This document shows, in pieces, positions 23,414 through 33,693 of a stretch of DNA of 64,000 bases. The DNA lies in assembly GCA_963818685.1 (NCBI GenBank), contig CAWFTJ010000002.1:472777-536776 (forward strand), read 5' to 3'. How positions within the stretch are numbered: position 1 is the first letter of the stretch; each line of letters opens with the position of its first letter. Under the pieces are notes generated by a model. The model was given only the letters and a program-made list of their open reading frames with translations. It had not been told where the DNA came from and searched no databases. The position numbers and the translations under genes were made by a program. The DNA is from CAJCJE01 sp963818685. GTDB lineage: Bacteria > Actinomycetota > Actinomycetes > Mycobacteriales > Pseudonocardiaceae.

Positions 23414-24392
23414 ATGACTGCACAATCTCTGTCCCGTCGCTACTGCGACGACGTTGTCTCGAATTCTCTGGATATCGCGCGTGACACGTTCACGTGGCTG
23501 GTGACCGGGCCGGAGCCGGTGTCGCTGAACGGCCGGTTGTTTCCCGGCCTGCCCGACCGGTTGATCCCGCTGGACGAGGTCCGCGACCGCCTGCTGGCGC
23601 GCCGTTGCCCGCAGCAGACGCGGGACGCGGTGTGGGCGCATCTGGTGCTGCGGGCCCGCACCGAAGGGTCGACGTGGACCGTCGCCGCGGTCGGGATGGC
23701 GCTGCCTGCGTTGACCTCCGTCGCGGCCAGGTTGTCCGACCGGTTCGCCGGAGATCCGGCCGACGTTCACGCCGAGGTCCTCTCCGGATTTCTCGGCGCG
23801 TTGCTCGACGATCGATCTGCGTCGGCCGCGGGTGATGCTGCGGCTGCGGTGGGCCGCATACCGGTCCGGATACGACGCACTCGCCGACGCACTGGAGGGT
23901 CCGACTCCGGTCGCGCCCGGCTTCCGGTCGACACCTCCGCACACGCCGTGGGGACATCCCGATCTTGTCCTCGCCCGCGCGGTCGCGGACGGAGTCCTGA
24001 CCCAGACCGAGGCCGCGCTGATCGGCGCGACCCGACTGGAAGGCGTGCCCGTCGCCGACTGGGCGGCCCACCACGGGGCGGGCGAGTGGGCGGTCTACAA
24101 GACGCGCAAACGCGCCGAGTTTCGGCTCGCCGAATACCTGCGCGACGGCGTCGCCGAGACCGATCCCAGCGACGCGCTGACCGACCAGGTAGCCAACGCC
24201 ATCGCGCTGTCGCGCCCGGCCGCGCCGGCTCGACGCCTGCCTCGTTCGTCACTGTCCGTATCGGTCGCTGAAGTCGAGGCAGCGAAAAAAGTTCGGGCTC
24301 GTGCGTCCAAAACGGAGCCGAAATCCGGAGTTCAGGGCTGCGGGATCTCCCCGCTCGCAACCCGCCCTTCGGAGGTGCCCCAATGCGCCTGA
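23414..24392 (+). pseudogene. Hypothetical regulator-like gene, +1 frameshift
   Basis: The first part (MTAQSLSRRYCDDVVSNSLD to SGFLGA) is read in one frame to about 23800; the natural continuation (STIDLRRPRVMLRLRWAAYR and onward to a stop at 24392) lies one frame over, so a single base is in excess near 23796-23805. The C-terminal part (QTEAALIGATRLEGVPVADW, YKTRKRAEFRLAEYL) resembles a sigma-factor region-4-type HTH. First gene of the conjugation cluster; its end overlaps the pilin start by 10 nt. Family not otherwise recognised. Confidence 0.6.
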
Positions 24393-24907
24393 TTCATTCG
24401 CCCGCTCGTCCGCGACCTGGCGAGCGCAGCCCTCACACTCGGCCGCGTCGTGGGCCCGCGATCGCGCCGGTCTCGGCGCCGGGTACTCGCCGTCGAGCGC
24501 GTTCGTGTTCGACCGGGCCGCGCGACAACCGGCCCGCCACTGCTCCGAGGTCTACCGGTCCCGCGCGCCGTCGCCGGGTACGCCGGCTGGTCGTGGTCGC
24601 CGAGGCGGCGTCACTGGTCCTGCTGCTCTCGGCGTCGACCGCGCACGCGGAAACGACGACGGTCCTCGCGCTGGCCGGCTCGGTGACGGACGTGTTGAAC
24701 AACGTCCGCAACTGGATCATGGGCGTGCTCGCGGGCCTCGCGACCGTGTTCCTGTCTATCGGCGGCGTCCGCTACGTGATGGGCGGCGGCGATCCCGGCG
24801 AGATCGAGAAAGCCAAGACCGCGTTCAAGGCTGCGGGGATCGGCTACGGCCTTGCGGCGCTGGCGCCGCTGGTTGTGACCGTCCTGCAGGGCATCGTGGG
24901 GGCCTGA
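24383..24907 (+). CDS. VirB2/TrbC-like pilin subunit
   Basis: A 174-residue protein with a long basic leader, a cleavable signal-like helix (VVVAEAASLVLLLSASTAHA, site near residue 88), then a mature part of about 85 residues with two hydrophobic helices (IMGVLAGLATVFLSIGGVRY, GYGLAALAPLVVTVLQGIV), the layout of VirB2-type major pilins. Mature pilins of Gram-positive systems form a surface or channel component. It begins inside the end of the previous gene and is followed 3 nt later by the VirB6-like gene. Confidence 0.7.
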   Translation: MRLIHSPARPRPGERSPHTRPRRGPAIAPVSAPGTRRRARSCSTGPRDNRPATAPRSTGPARRRRVRRLVVVAEAASLVLLLSASTAHAETTTVLALAGSVTDVLNNVRNWIMGVLAGLATVFLSIGGVRYVMGGGDPGEIEKAKTAFKAAGIGYGLAALAPLVVTVLQGIVGA

Positions 24908-24910
24908 CCG

Positions 24911-26990
24911 ATGGCCGTCAGCACCCCGCCCACGGTGCGCCCGCACCGCCGGCCCGGCGGCCCGGTCGCGACTGCTGCCGATGCCGACCGCGCGATGGTG
25001 TCCGCGGTCCGCGATGCCAGCAGCGACCGGCCGCCGGCTGGTCGGCGGCGTCGGCGCGCGGGCTGGATGCTGGCGCTGAGCATCATCGTGCTCCTGGTTG
25101 GCGTCTTCGCGGTCAGCGCCTGGGCCTCGCCCGCAGCGTCGCCGCAGCCGCCGTCCACATCGGCCCCGCCGCTGCCGCTGCCCACGGCCGATTCCTGCAC
25201 GCCGGACTCCCCGCTGCCCGTCTGCCACCTGCCGGCGGCGACCACCACGCCGCAGCCCACCGCGCCGTTGCCTCTGCCCACCGGCACGCAGACACCGACC
25301 AGTTGCTTCCCCGGCCAAATCGGCTGCACACCGTCCACACCCACCACCACGGCAACCACGCCGTGCACCGGTGAGGACTGCATCCCGCAGCCAACGACCG
25401 CGCCGCCGAGCACCGGCGGGCAGCAGCCCGGCTCCAGCGGCGGCGGCAGCAGTTCGCGACTGCGGGATCACCGATCTCGGTGCCTGCATCAGCGACGCCA
25501 TCAACAACGCGTTCGCCTCGATCGTCAACGCCGCGCTGTCGCCGATCATGGATTTGATCGGCCACACCGCACTGTCCACTCCGACACTCAACGACCTGCC
25601 GGGCATCAGCGACCTCTGGAACAACTCCTGGCAACTGGTGATGGCCTGCTACGGCTTCTTCGTTCTGGCCGCCGGCATCCTGCTGATGGCCTACGAAAGC
25701 GTCCAGACCCGATACTCCCTCAAGGAGATCGGGCCGCGCATCCCGCTCGCGTTCATCGCTTCGGCGCTGTCGTTGTTCTGCATCGACAAGTTCATCACTC
25801 TGGCCAACGCCCTGACCCTGGCCGTCCTCGGCGGCAACCTCGCCCCCAGCTCTTTGGGCAGCACCCTGCAGGACTCCATCAACGGCGTCACCACGGGCGG
25901 ACTGTTCATCATCCTGGTCGGTCTCGTGCTGGTCGTGTTGGGCCTGCTGCTGCTGATCGTCTACGTGGTCCGCATCGTGATCCTGCTGGTCCTGATCATC
26001 AGCGGGCCGCTGTTCTTGATGTGCCACGCGCTGCCGCACACCGATCCGCTGGCGCGCTGGTGGTGGAAGGCGGTCATCGCGACGCTGGGCGTCCAAGTCG
26101 CGCAAGCCCTCGTGCTCGTGACCGCCGTGCGCGTGATGCTCAACGGCTCGGTGCACCTGTTCGGTTCGACGCTGTCCGCGCTCGGCACGCTCGTGGTCGC
26201 GATCGCGCTGTTCTTCGTCCTGTTCAAGATCCCGTTCTGGATGCTGAAGGCGGTCAAGGTCGGATCGGGCCGTTCGTTCCTGGGCAGTCTGGTCCGCGCC
26301 TACGTCGCGGCGAAGACCTTCGGCATGGTCGCCGGTAAGGCCGGCCTCGCCGGCAAAGCCGGTGCCGGCGCCGCTGCCAAGAGTGGGCCAGGACGCGGGG
26401 GCGCCGGCACGAACGCCGGTCCCGCCGATCCGCCATGGCCGGCCCCACCGCGGTTGGCACCCACCCCCGCGATGGTCGCCCAACGGCTCAAAGCCGCCCA
26501 CGACGCCGAACGCGCACGCGCTGCCCGTCGCTCCCGGCTGCCCTCGCAGGCGCCGCAGTTCCTGCAACCGCAGCCCCAGCAATCCACTCACGACCCCGCG
26601 GTCATCCCGCCGACTCCTGGACAGGCCATGCCCGACTTCAGCTCCGCACCCACACCCGACACACCCATCGCCCCCTCGTCGCGTCGCCGCCCGCGACCGG
26701 GTTCGGCGCCGCCGTTCCAGGCACCCGGCGGGCCGCGCCGTCGCGGGAGCGCTCCGCCGCCGGCCCGGCCGATCCGCGTGGCGTCGGTGCCACCGCAACT
26801 GCGGTTCCAACCGGCCACGCCCGCGCCCGCGCCGACCCGGCCGACCAAGGCATCCGGGGCGCCCGCAGCACCGGTGTTCCGGCCCGCGCAGCCCGAACCG
26901 CGCATCGGTGATGCCTACCGGCGCACGCACTCCGCTCCGCCGCCCACGTTCCGGGCGCCGACCCCACCCCGAGGAGGTGACGGGAAATGA
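24911..26990 (+). pseudogene. VirB6/TrbL-like membrane protein, frameshifted
   Basis: The 5' part (residues 1-180, one TM at about 52-72 followed by a Pro/Thr-rich extracellular linker with several cysteines) is read in one frame to about 25455; the remainder (DCGITDLGACISDAINNAFA and on) is one frame over, implying one extra base near 25450-25465. The second part has five or six membrane helices (YGFFVLAAGILLMAYE, GGLFIILVGLVLVVLGLLLL and others) and a long proline-rich cytoplasmic tail, typical of VirB6/TrbL-like proteins of actinobacterial conjugation systems. Stop overlaps the PrgI gene as ATGA. Joined, it would be about 690 residues. Confidence 0.7.
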
Positions 26991-28210
26991 GCCAGCCCGT
27001 AAGGATTCCCGCCGACGTCGATCGCGAGGACCGCGTGATTGGCCCGCTGACGGCCCGGCAACTGCTCATCCTCGCGGTGACCGGGATGCTGCTCTACGCC
27101 GCGTACAACGTCACGCGCCACGTCGTGCCGCTGGCCGTGTTCCTCATCCTGGCCATTCCCGTCGGGGTGACCGCTGCGTTCCTGGCACTGGGCCAACGCG
27201 ACGGCATCACCCTCGACCGTCTCGTGCTCGCCGCACTGCGCCAGCGGATGAGCCCGCAGCACCGGGTGGCCGCGCCAGAAGGCATCCGGCCCGCCCCGGA
27301 GTGGCTGACCACCCACGCCACCACGACCACCGCGGTAACCGGGGACACCTCCACCAAGGGCAAGAACGGGGCGGGCACCGCGGCGTCGGCGGTGTCCCCG
27401 GCAGCGCTGCGGTTGCCGGCCGAGGCGGTCACCGACACCGGGGTCATCGACCTCGGTAAGGACGGCGTCGCCGTGGTCGCGGTCTGCTCGACGATCAACT
27501 TCGGGCTGCGCACGCCGGCCGAGCAGGAGTCGCTCGTCGCCTCGTTCGGCCGGTACCTGCACAGCCTCACCGCACCGGTGCAGGTGCTGGTCCGAGCCGA
27601 ACGGCTGGACCTGTCCGCCCAGATCGCCGAACTGCGCGCGCAGGCCGGTGGGCTGCCGCACTCGGCGCTGGAGCAGGCGGCGCGCGAGCACGCCGACTAC
27701 CTCGACCAGCTCGGCCGCGCGACCACGCTGCTGCGTCGGCAAGTGTTGCTGGTGCTGCGGGAGCCGCTGCACTCCCTGGGCCCGACCGATGGTCTGGGCG
27801 GCTCGTCGCCGCTGGCGGCGTTGACCGCGCGACGCAAGGCGGCCAAGCAGGCCGGACTGGTCGATGACGCCACCCGCCGGGCGGCCGAGGCGCGGCTGGT
27901 GCGCCGGCTCGGCGAGGCGGTCGAGCTGCTCTCGCCCTCGGGCATCACGGTGACGCCGCTGGACGCCGGGCAGGCCACCGCGGTCCTCGCCGCGGCCTGC
28001 AACCCCGACTCGCTGATTCCGCCGAGCTCCGGGCTGGCCGGCGCTGAGGAGGTCATCACGACCGCCCCGGAGGAGGGCTGGGACGCGGGCGCGTTCGGCC
28101 GCGCCGTGTTCGCCACCGACCAGATCCCGGATGGCGAGGACGCCTGGGAGGACAGCTTCGACGACGCCGCGGAGGACCCCGACGACTACGACAGGAGGCG
28201 CCGCTCATGA
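26987..28210 (+). CDS. PrgI/VirB3-like type IV secretion protein
   Basis: A 407-residue protein starting VRIPADVDREDRVIGPLTARQ, the hallmark of PrgI-family proteins (Gram-positive VirB3 equivalents), with two membrane helices at about 23-42 and 45-66. A linker is followed by a soluble domain (about 140-345) that in VirB4-linked systems often precedes the ATPase. Coupled by ATGA overlaps to both neighbours. It forms part of the membrane complex that VirB4 energises. Confidence 0.8.
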   Translation: MSQPVRIPADVDREDRVIGPLTARQLLILAVTGMLLYAAYNVTRHVVPLAVFLILAIPVGVTAAFLALGQRDGITLDRLVLAALRQRMSPQHRVAAPEGIRPAPEWLTTHATTTTAVTGDTSTKGKNGAGTAASAVSPAALRLPAEAVTDTGVIDLGKDGVAVVAVCSTINFGLRTPAEQESLVASFGRYLHSLTAPVQVLVRAERLDLSAQIAELRAQAGGLPHSALEQAAREHADYLDQLGRATTLLRRQVLLVLREPLHSLGPTDGLGGSSPLAALTARRKAAKQAGLVDDATRRAAEARLVRRLGEAVELLSPSGITVTPLDAGQATAVLAAACNPDSLIPPSSGLAGAEEVITTAPEEGWDAGAFGRAVFATDQIPDGEDAWEDSFDDAAEDPDDYDRRRRS

Positions 28211-30117
28211 CGACCAAGACCAAGCGCCGCGCCCGCAGCAAGTCGGCGGTCCGGTCGCCGGTGGGGCGGGCCGGTGCGTTCACTCCGGACGCCATCTCCG
28301 TGCGTCCGCGCGCGTTGGAAGTCGGCGGCGAGTGGGTCTCCTCGTTTGCGATCACCGGGTATCCGCGCGAGGTGCATCCCGGTTGGCTTCAGCCTCTGCT
28401 GACCTATCCGGGCCGGGTTGATGTGTCGCTGCACATCGAGCCGATCGACCCGGTCACCGCGGCCAACCGGTTGCGCAAGCAGCTGTCGAAGCTGGAGTCC
28501 GGGCGCCGGCACACCAGCGACAAGGGCCGGTTGATCGATCCGCAGGTCGAGGCGGCGACCGAGGATGCCTACGACCTGTCGGCGCGGGTGGCTCGCGGCG
28601 AAGGCAAGCTCTACCGGCTCGGGCTCTACCTGACCGTGCACGCGCCGACCGAGGAAGCCCTCGGCGACGAGGTGGCCGCGATCCGGTCGCTGGCCGCGTC
28701 GCTGTTGCTGGACTGCAAGCCGACCACCTACCGGTCCTTGCAGGGCTGGATCACCAGCCTGCCGATGGGCCTGGACCTGGTCGGCATGCGCAGGACCTTC
28801 GACACGTCAGCGCTGTCGGCGGCATACCCGTTCACGTCGCCGGACCTGCCACCGCCGGACCCGACCTCGGTCGGCGCGCCCAGCGGAGTGCTCTACGGCT
28901 TCAACGTCGGTAGCCAGGGCCTCGTGCACCACGATCGGTTCGCGCTGGACAATCACAACTCGGTGATCCTGGGCCGCTCCGGCGCGGGCAAGAGCTACCT
29001 GGTCAAGCTGGAGTTGCTCCGGTCGCTCTACCGCGGGATCGAGATCCATGTCATCGACCCCGAGGACGAGTACGCGCGGCTGGCCGCCGCCGTCGGCGGT
29101 ACCTACGTTCACCTCGGCGCCGACCAGGTCCGCCTCAACCCGATGGACCTGCCGATCCACACCCGCCCGGACGGCCGGCGCACCGCTCCGCGCGATTCCC
29201 TGATCCGGCGCAGCCTGTTCCTGCACACCGTCCTGTCGGTGCTGCTGGGCGGTGAGCTCGCGCCGACCGAACGCGCCGCGCTGGACCGCGCGATCACCGC
29301 GACGTATCAGCGCGTCGGTATTACGGCGGATGCGCGGACCTGGACCCGGCCGGCGCCGCTGCTGGCCGACCTCGCCGAGGTCCTCGCTGACAGTGGCGAT
29401 GCGGTCGGCGTCGAGTTGGCGGCCCGACTGCATCCCTTCGTCACCGGCGCGTTCTCCGGCCTGTTCTCCGGACCCACCTCGACGCGGCCCGAAGGTCATT
29501 TGGTGGTGTTCTCGTTGCGGGATCTCCCCGACGAGCTCAAACCCATCGGCACGCTGTTGACGCTGGACGCGGTCTGGCGGCAGGTGTCCAACCCGGCCAT
29601 CCGCAAGCCGCGGCTGGTCGTGGTCGACGAGGCGTGGTTGCTCATGAAAGAACCCGCTGGGGCCGAGTTCCTGTTCCGGATGGCCAAGGCCAGCCGGAAG
29701 CAGTGGGCGGGCTTGACGGTGGCCACGCAGGACACGGCCGATGTGTTGGGTTCCGATCTGGGCAAAGCCGTTGTCGCCAACGCCGCGACGCAGATCTTGC
29801 TGCGCCAGGCGTCCCAGGCGATCGACGAGATCACCCGCACCTTCGACCTGTCCCTGGGAGAGCGCCAGTTCTTGCTCTCCGCGGATCGTGGACAGGGTCT
29901 CTTGAGTACCGGGACGCAACGGGTGGCGTTCCAGTCCATCGCCTCACCGACCGAGCACTACCTGGTCACCTCAAATCCCGCAGAACTCGCCGAGTATTCC
30001 GACGACTCGTCAGGAATCGAGAACTCCTTCGTCGAACTCGGCGCGGACGACACGGCCGACATCGCCGACCCGCTCGATGACAGCGGCGCATCGCAGGTCG
30101 AGCTCGACGCCGCCTAA
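28207..30117 (+). CDS. VirB4-like conjugation ATPase
   Basis: A 636-residue ATPase of the VirB4/TraE family. Walker A GRSGAGKS at 256-263, Walker B LVVVDEAWLLM at 470-480 and a conserved VATQDTADVL at about 511-520; the N-terminal 250 residues are the VirB4 membrane-associating domain. It powers pilus assembly and substrate transfer. Unlike the neighbouring VirB6- and VirD4-like genes it is intact, which argues that at least part of the system is under selection. Begins in an ATGA overlap with the PrgI gene. Confidence 0.9.
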   Translation: MTTKTKRRARSKSAVRSPVGRAGAFTPDAISVRPRALEVGGEWVSSFAITGYPREVHPGWLQPLLTYPGRVDVSLHIEPIDPVTAANRLRKQLSKLESGRRHTSDKGRLIDPQVEAATEDAYDLSARVARGEGKLYRLGLYLTVHAPTEEALGDEVAAIRSLAASLLLDCKPTTYRSLQGWITSLPMGLDLVGMRRTFDTSALSAAYPFTSPDLPPPDPTSVGAPSGVLYGFNVGSQGLVHHDRFALDNHNSVILGRSGAGKSYLVKLELLRSLYRGIEIHVIDPEDEYARLAAAVGGTYVHLGADQVRLNPMDLPIHTRPDGRRTAPRDSLIRRSLFLHTVLSVLLGGELAPTERAALDRAITATYQRVGITADARTWTRPAPLLADLAEVLADSGDAVGVELAARLHPFVTGAFSGLFSGPTSTRPEGHLVVFSLRDLPDELKPIGTLLTLDAVWRQVSNPAIRKPRLVVVDEAWLLMKEPAGAEFLFRMAKASRKQWAGLTVATQDTADVLGSDLGKAVVANAATQILLRQASQAIDEITRTFDLSLGERQFLLSADRGQGLLSTGTQRVAFQSIASPTEHYLVTSNPAELAEYSDDSSGIENSFVELGADDTADIADPLDDSGASQVELDAA

Positions 30118-30175
30118 TCCTCCCTTTCCATCACCACCTTTTCTTGCACACCAACAATCCGAAGCGAGGATACCC

Positions 30176-31015
30176 ATGTCTTCACCTAGCCCCGAACACC
30201 TTAACTCGCAGCGGCCGAAGCGGTTGCTGAGCCAGAACTCGCGACTGCGCCCGATCGGCGTGTGGGCCTGGACGCTGCCTGCCTGGGCTGGCCGGCTGCC
30301 CGACGGACGCACCTATAACACCTGTCCCAGCGCGGGAATTTGCCGCGAAGTCTGCTACGCCCGTACCGGAAGGTTCCTGTTCTCGACGGTGAAAGCCAAG
30401 CACCAGGCCAATTTGGCGTTCGTGCTCGATGACCTGGCCGGCTGGGAGCAGGCGATGCTCACCGAACTCGCCGCACCCCGGCACCGCGGCGGCTGGATTC
30501 GTATCCACGACTCCGGTGACTTCTTCTCCGACGAGTACCTGGCGGCCTGGCTGCGGATCATCCGACAGCGCCCGAACCTCACGTTCTACTGCTACACCAA
30601 GGAAATCTCGCGCTTCCGGCGGCTCGTCGAGACCGACCCACCGGACAACTTCCGCTGGACCTACAGCTACGGCGGCACCCAGGACGCCGACCTGGACCCC
30701 GAGCGCGACCACGTGACCGACGTCTTCCCCGACGCCGACAGGATCACCGAGGCCGGCTGGACCTCCCAAGAGGGATGCGACACCGACGCGGTCTCCGGAC
30801 CGAACCGGATCGGCACCCCGGCGCGGCGCGTTCCGCACCTCGTTCGCCGCCAGGCAGGACGCCGGTTCAGCGAGTGGCAAGCCGAAGTCGACGCCGACCG
30901 CGCCACCCGCCGCAACAACCGGCACCTGCACCTGGTCGACACCTCCGACGATCACCAGCGGCCGGCTCCGGCCGAGTCCGCCACGGAGCAGACCGATCAC
31001 CCGCGCGCGGCCTGA
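30176..31015 (+). CDS. GP88-family protein
   Basis: A 279-residue protein of the phage GP88-like family: WTLPAWAGRLPDGRTYNTCP, then SAGICREVCYARTGRF with three closely spaced cysteines, RIHDSGDFFSDEYLAAWL and TFYCYTKEISRF. Such proteins occur in actinophages and mobile elements; the cysteines suggest a metal site and the function is unknown. ATG 30176 with GCGAGGAT upstream is chosen over a leader starting at 30077. Inserted in the conjugation cluster between VirB4 and the coupling protein. Confidence 0.75.
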   Translation: MSSPSPEHLNSQRPKRLLSQNSRLRPIGVWAWTLPAWAGRLPDGRTYNTCPSAGICREVCYARTGRFLFSTVKAKHQANLAFVLDDLAGWEQAMLTELAAPRHRGGWIRIHDSGDFFSDEYLAAWLRIIRQRPNLTFYCYTKEISRFRRLVETDPPDNFRWTYSYGGTQDADLDPERDHVTDVFPDADRITEAGWTSQEGCDTDAVSGPNRIGTPARRVPHLVRRQAGRRFSEWQAEVDADRATRRNNRHLHLVDTSDDHQRPAPAESATEQTDHPRAA

Positions 31016-31062
31016 CGCCGCGCCGCTGCGCCTCGCTCCCTCGTCCAGGTCAGGAGACCGTC

Positions 31063-33584
31063 ATGTCCTTCCCCTTCGTCACGCCCCCCGCTGTCCCTGC
31101 CCACCCGGTGCTGACCGGTGTCTCCGCATCGCCCGTCGGCGACTACCTACGCGACCCCGGTGGCTTCCTACGGTCCCTGGTCACCCCGATCGTGCAGTGG
31201 TTCGGCACGTGGTGGCCGGTAGTGCTCGTGTGCCTGGCGTTCACCACCACCGTGGTGATCATCATCCGGCGCCGGGAAGCCACGCGCAGGCACGCCCGCC
31301 TGAGTACCGACGCACGCATGGTCACCGTCCTGGCCCCGCCCACGGTCGACCCGTCCGGGGCGATCACCCTGTGGTCCAACCTGGTCGGCCTGCTGCGGCC
31401 CGGCTGGGCACGTCGCTTCCGTGGCCAGCCGCACCTGGGCTTCGAGTTCGTCTTCGATGCCGATGGCGTGAGGATCTCCTTCTGGGTGCCGGGCGTCGTG
31501 CCTCCCGGCATGGTCGAGCGCGCCATCGAAGCCGCGTGGCCCGGCGCGCACACCCGCACGACCCCGGCCCGGCCACCGATCCCGACGAGCGCGCCGACCG
31601 GCCGGCGCATCGAAGCGGTCGGCGGTGAGCTGCGGCTGGCGCGCTCGGAGGCACTGCCGATCCGCACCGACCACCCGGCCGACCCGATCCGGGCACTGCT
31701 GGGCGCGCCGGTCGGGCTCGGCCCGCACGAGCGGGCCTGCGTGCAGATCCTCGCTCGGCCGGTGGCCGGCCACCGGGTGACCAAGGCCCGCCGGGCCGCT
31801 CGCCATGTGCACAGCGGCGGGTCAACCCGGCTGGTCGGGCGGCTGCTCGATGTCATCACGCCGGGCAAGACGCCGAAGCCATCGTCCAACCCGCGCAACC
31901 CCGGCCTGGACCGACAGACCAGCCTGGAGTTCGCGGCCCAGGACCGCGTAGTCGTGGACAAGCTGCGGCAGAACCAGTTCGAAGTCCGAGTCCGGTATGC
32001 GGTCGCCAGCACCGTGCCGGCCGACGCCACCTCGGGCGAGGCGCACGCGGTGCGGGAGGTCCTGCGGGGTCGCGGGCACGCGATCGCCAGCGCGTTCGCC
32101 GCCTACGCCGAGCACAACCATTTCCGGCGGGTCCGGCTGCGCTCCGAGCCGGTGACCGTGCTGGCCGAGCACCGGCTGGGCCGCGGTGATCTGCTGTCCA
32201 TCCCGGAGTTGGCGCGATCGCGCACCTGCCGATCGACGAGGCCATCCCCGGCCTGCAACGGGCTGGTGCGAAGGCCGTTCCGCCGCCACCGGGCATCGCC
32301 ACGACCGGTGAGCAGGTCAAGGCGCTCGGGTTGTCCGACTCCGGCCACGCCCGACCGGTCGGTCTGCACGTCGCCGATGCCCGCCACCACCTACACATCC
32401 TCGGTGCGACCGGCTCGGGCAAGTCCGAGCTGATGGCCCGGCTGATCCTGGGCGACGCCGAAGCCGGCCGCGGCGTGGTCGTGGTCGACCCCAAGGGCGA
32501 CCTCGTCTCCGACATCCTCATGCGCCTACCCGCGGAATTGGGCGAGAAAGTCGTGCTGTTCGACGCCGACAGCCGAGGCCGGCCGCCGATCCTCAACCCG
32601 TTGGAAGGCAAGGACAAGGCCCGCTCGGTGGACAATCTCGTGTCGATCTTCTCGCGGATCTACGCGTCTTCATGGGGTCCGCGCACCGACGACATCCTCC
32701 GCGCCGGGCTGCTCACCCTGACCGCGATGCCTGGCACGCCGACCCTGGTCGATCTGCCGAAACTGCTCACAGTCCCCGAGTTCCGTAAGCGCGCCTGCGA
32801 CCAGATCGACGATGAGGTCCTCAAGGGCTTCTGGGCCTGGTACGACGACCTGTCCGAGGCCAGCCGGGCACAGGTGATCGCCCCGCTGATGAACAAGGTG
32901 CGGGGGTTCCTGTTGCGCCCCTTCGTTCGCGCGGCGATCGCGGGCGGTGAGTCCACCGTGGACATGGACGAGGTCTTGAACACCGGCGGTATCTGCTTGG
33001 TGCGCATCGCCCGTGACGCGCTGGGGATGGAGACCGCGCGGCTGGTCGGCTCCATCGTGGTCGCCCGCACCTGGCAGGCCGCCACACGTCGGGCCCGTGT
33101 CCCGCAACGTCAGCGCCGGGACTGCGGCTTGTACATCGACGAGTGCCACAACTTCCTGAATTTGGCCTACCCGTTGGAGGACATGCTCGCCGAGGCACGC
33201 GGGTACCGGCTGGCGATGACCTTGGCGCACCAGTACCTCGGCCAGCTGCCCAAGGAACTGGAAGAGGGCATCAGCACCAACGCCCGGTCGAAGATCTTCT
33301 TCAACGCCTCACCCGAAGACGCGAAGCGCCTCGCGCGCCACACCCTGCCGCGCTTGTCCGATCACGACCTGTCCAACCTCGGCGTCTACCACGTCGCCGC
33401 GCGCTTGGTGCTGGGCGGGGAGGAGGCGCCGCCGTTCACCGCGGTGACCGAGAAGCTTCCGCCCGCGATTCCCGGACGCGCCAAGGAGATCCGCACTGCG
33501 GCGAGGGTCAACACCCGTCCGCCCGCCGCGCCGGTCACAGACCAGAACACCCAGCCGACCGCGGACCCGCGTCGCGCGGCATAG
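31063..33584 (+). pseudogene. VirD4/TraD-like coupling ATPase, one frameshift
   Basis: The first frame (start 31063, CAGGAG upstream) encodes an N-terminal TM (about 43-68), a large DUF-type domain and runs correctly to ELAR at about 32213. The continuation (IAHLPIDEAIPGLQRAGAKA, then LGATGSGKSELMARL Walker A and CGLYIDECHNFLN Walker B) is one frame over to the stop at 33584, so a single base is missing near 32211-32216. Joined length about 840 residues. It is the ATPase that brings DNA to the secretion channel. An in-frame ATG-less restart at 32331 would give only the ATPase domain. Confidence 0.8.
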
Positions 33585-33693
33585 CCCGTCACATCCGTTG
33601 CCAGCACCCCATGCGGGCTGTTCACCGTCTGCAGGCGACCCACGCGGGTCGCCTGCGCACCTTCCGCCGACCCCGCTCTGGGAGGTGCGACTC

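Noticed and set aside
25113..26930. 605-residue minus-strand frame opposite the VirB6-like gene
   Set aside because: Composition is that of an antisense shadow (runs of Gln, Asp, His, Arg); the plus strand shows clear membrane helices.
28807..29919. 370-residue minus-strand frame opposite VirB4
   Set aside because: VirB4 on the plus strand has both Walker motifs; the other frame has no domain features.
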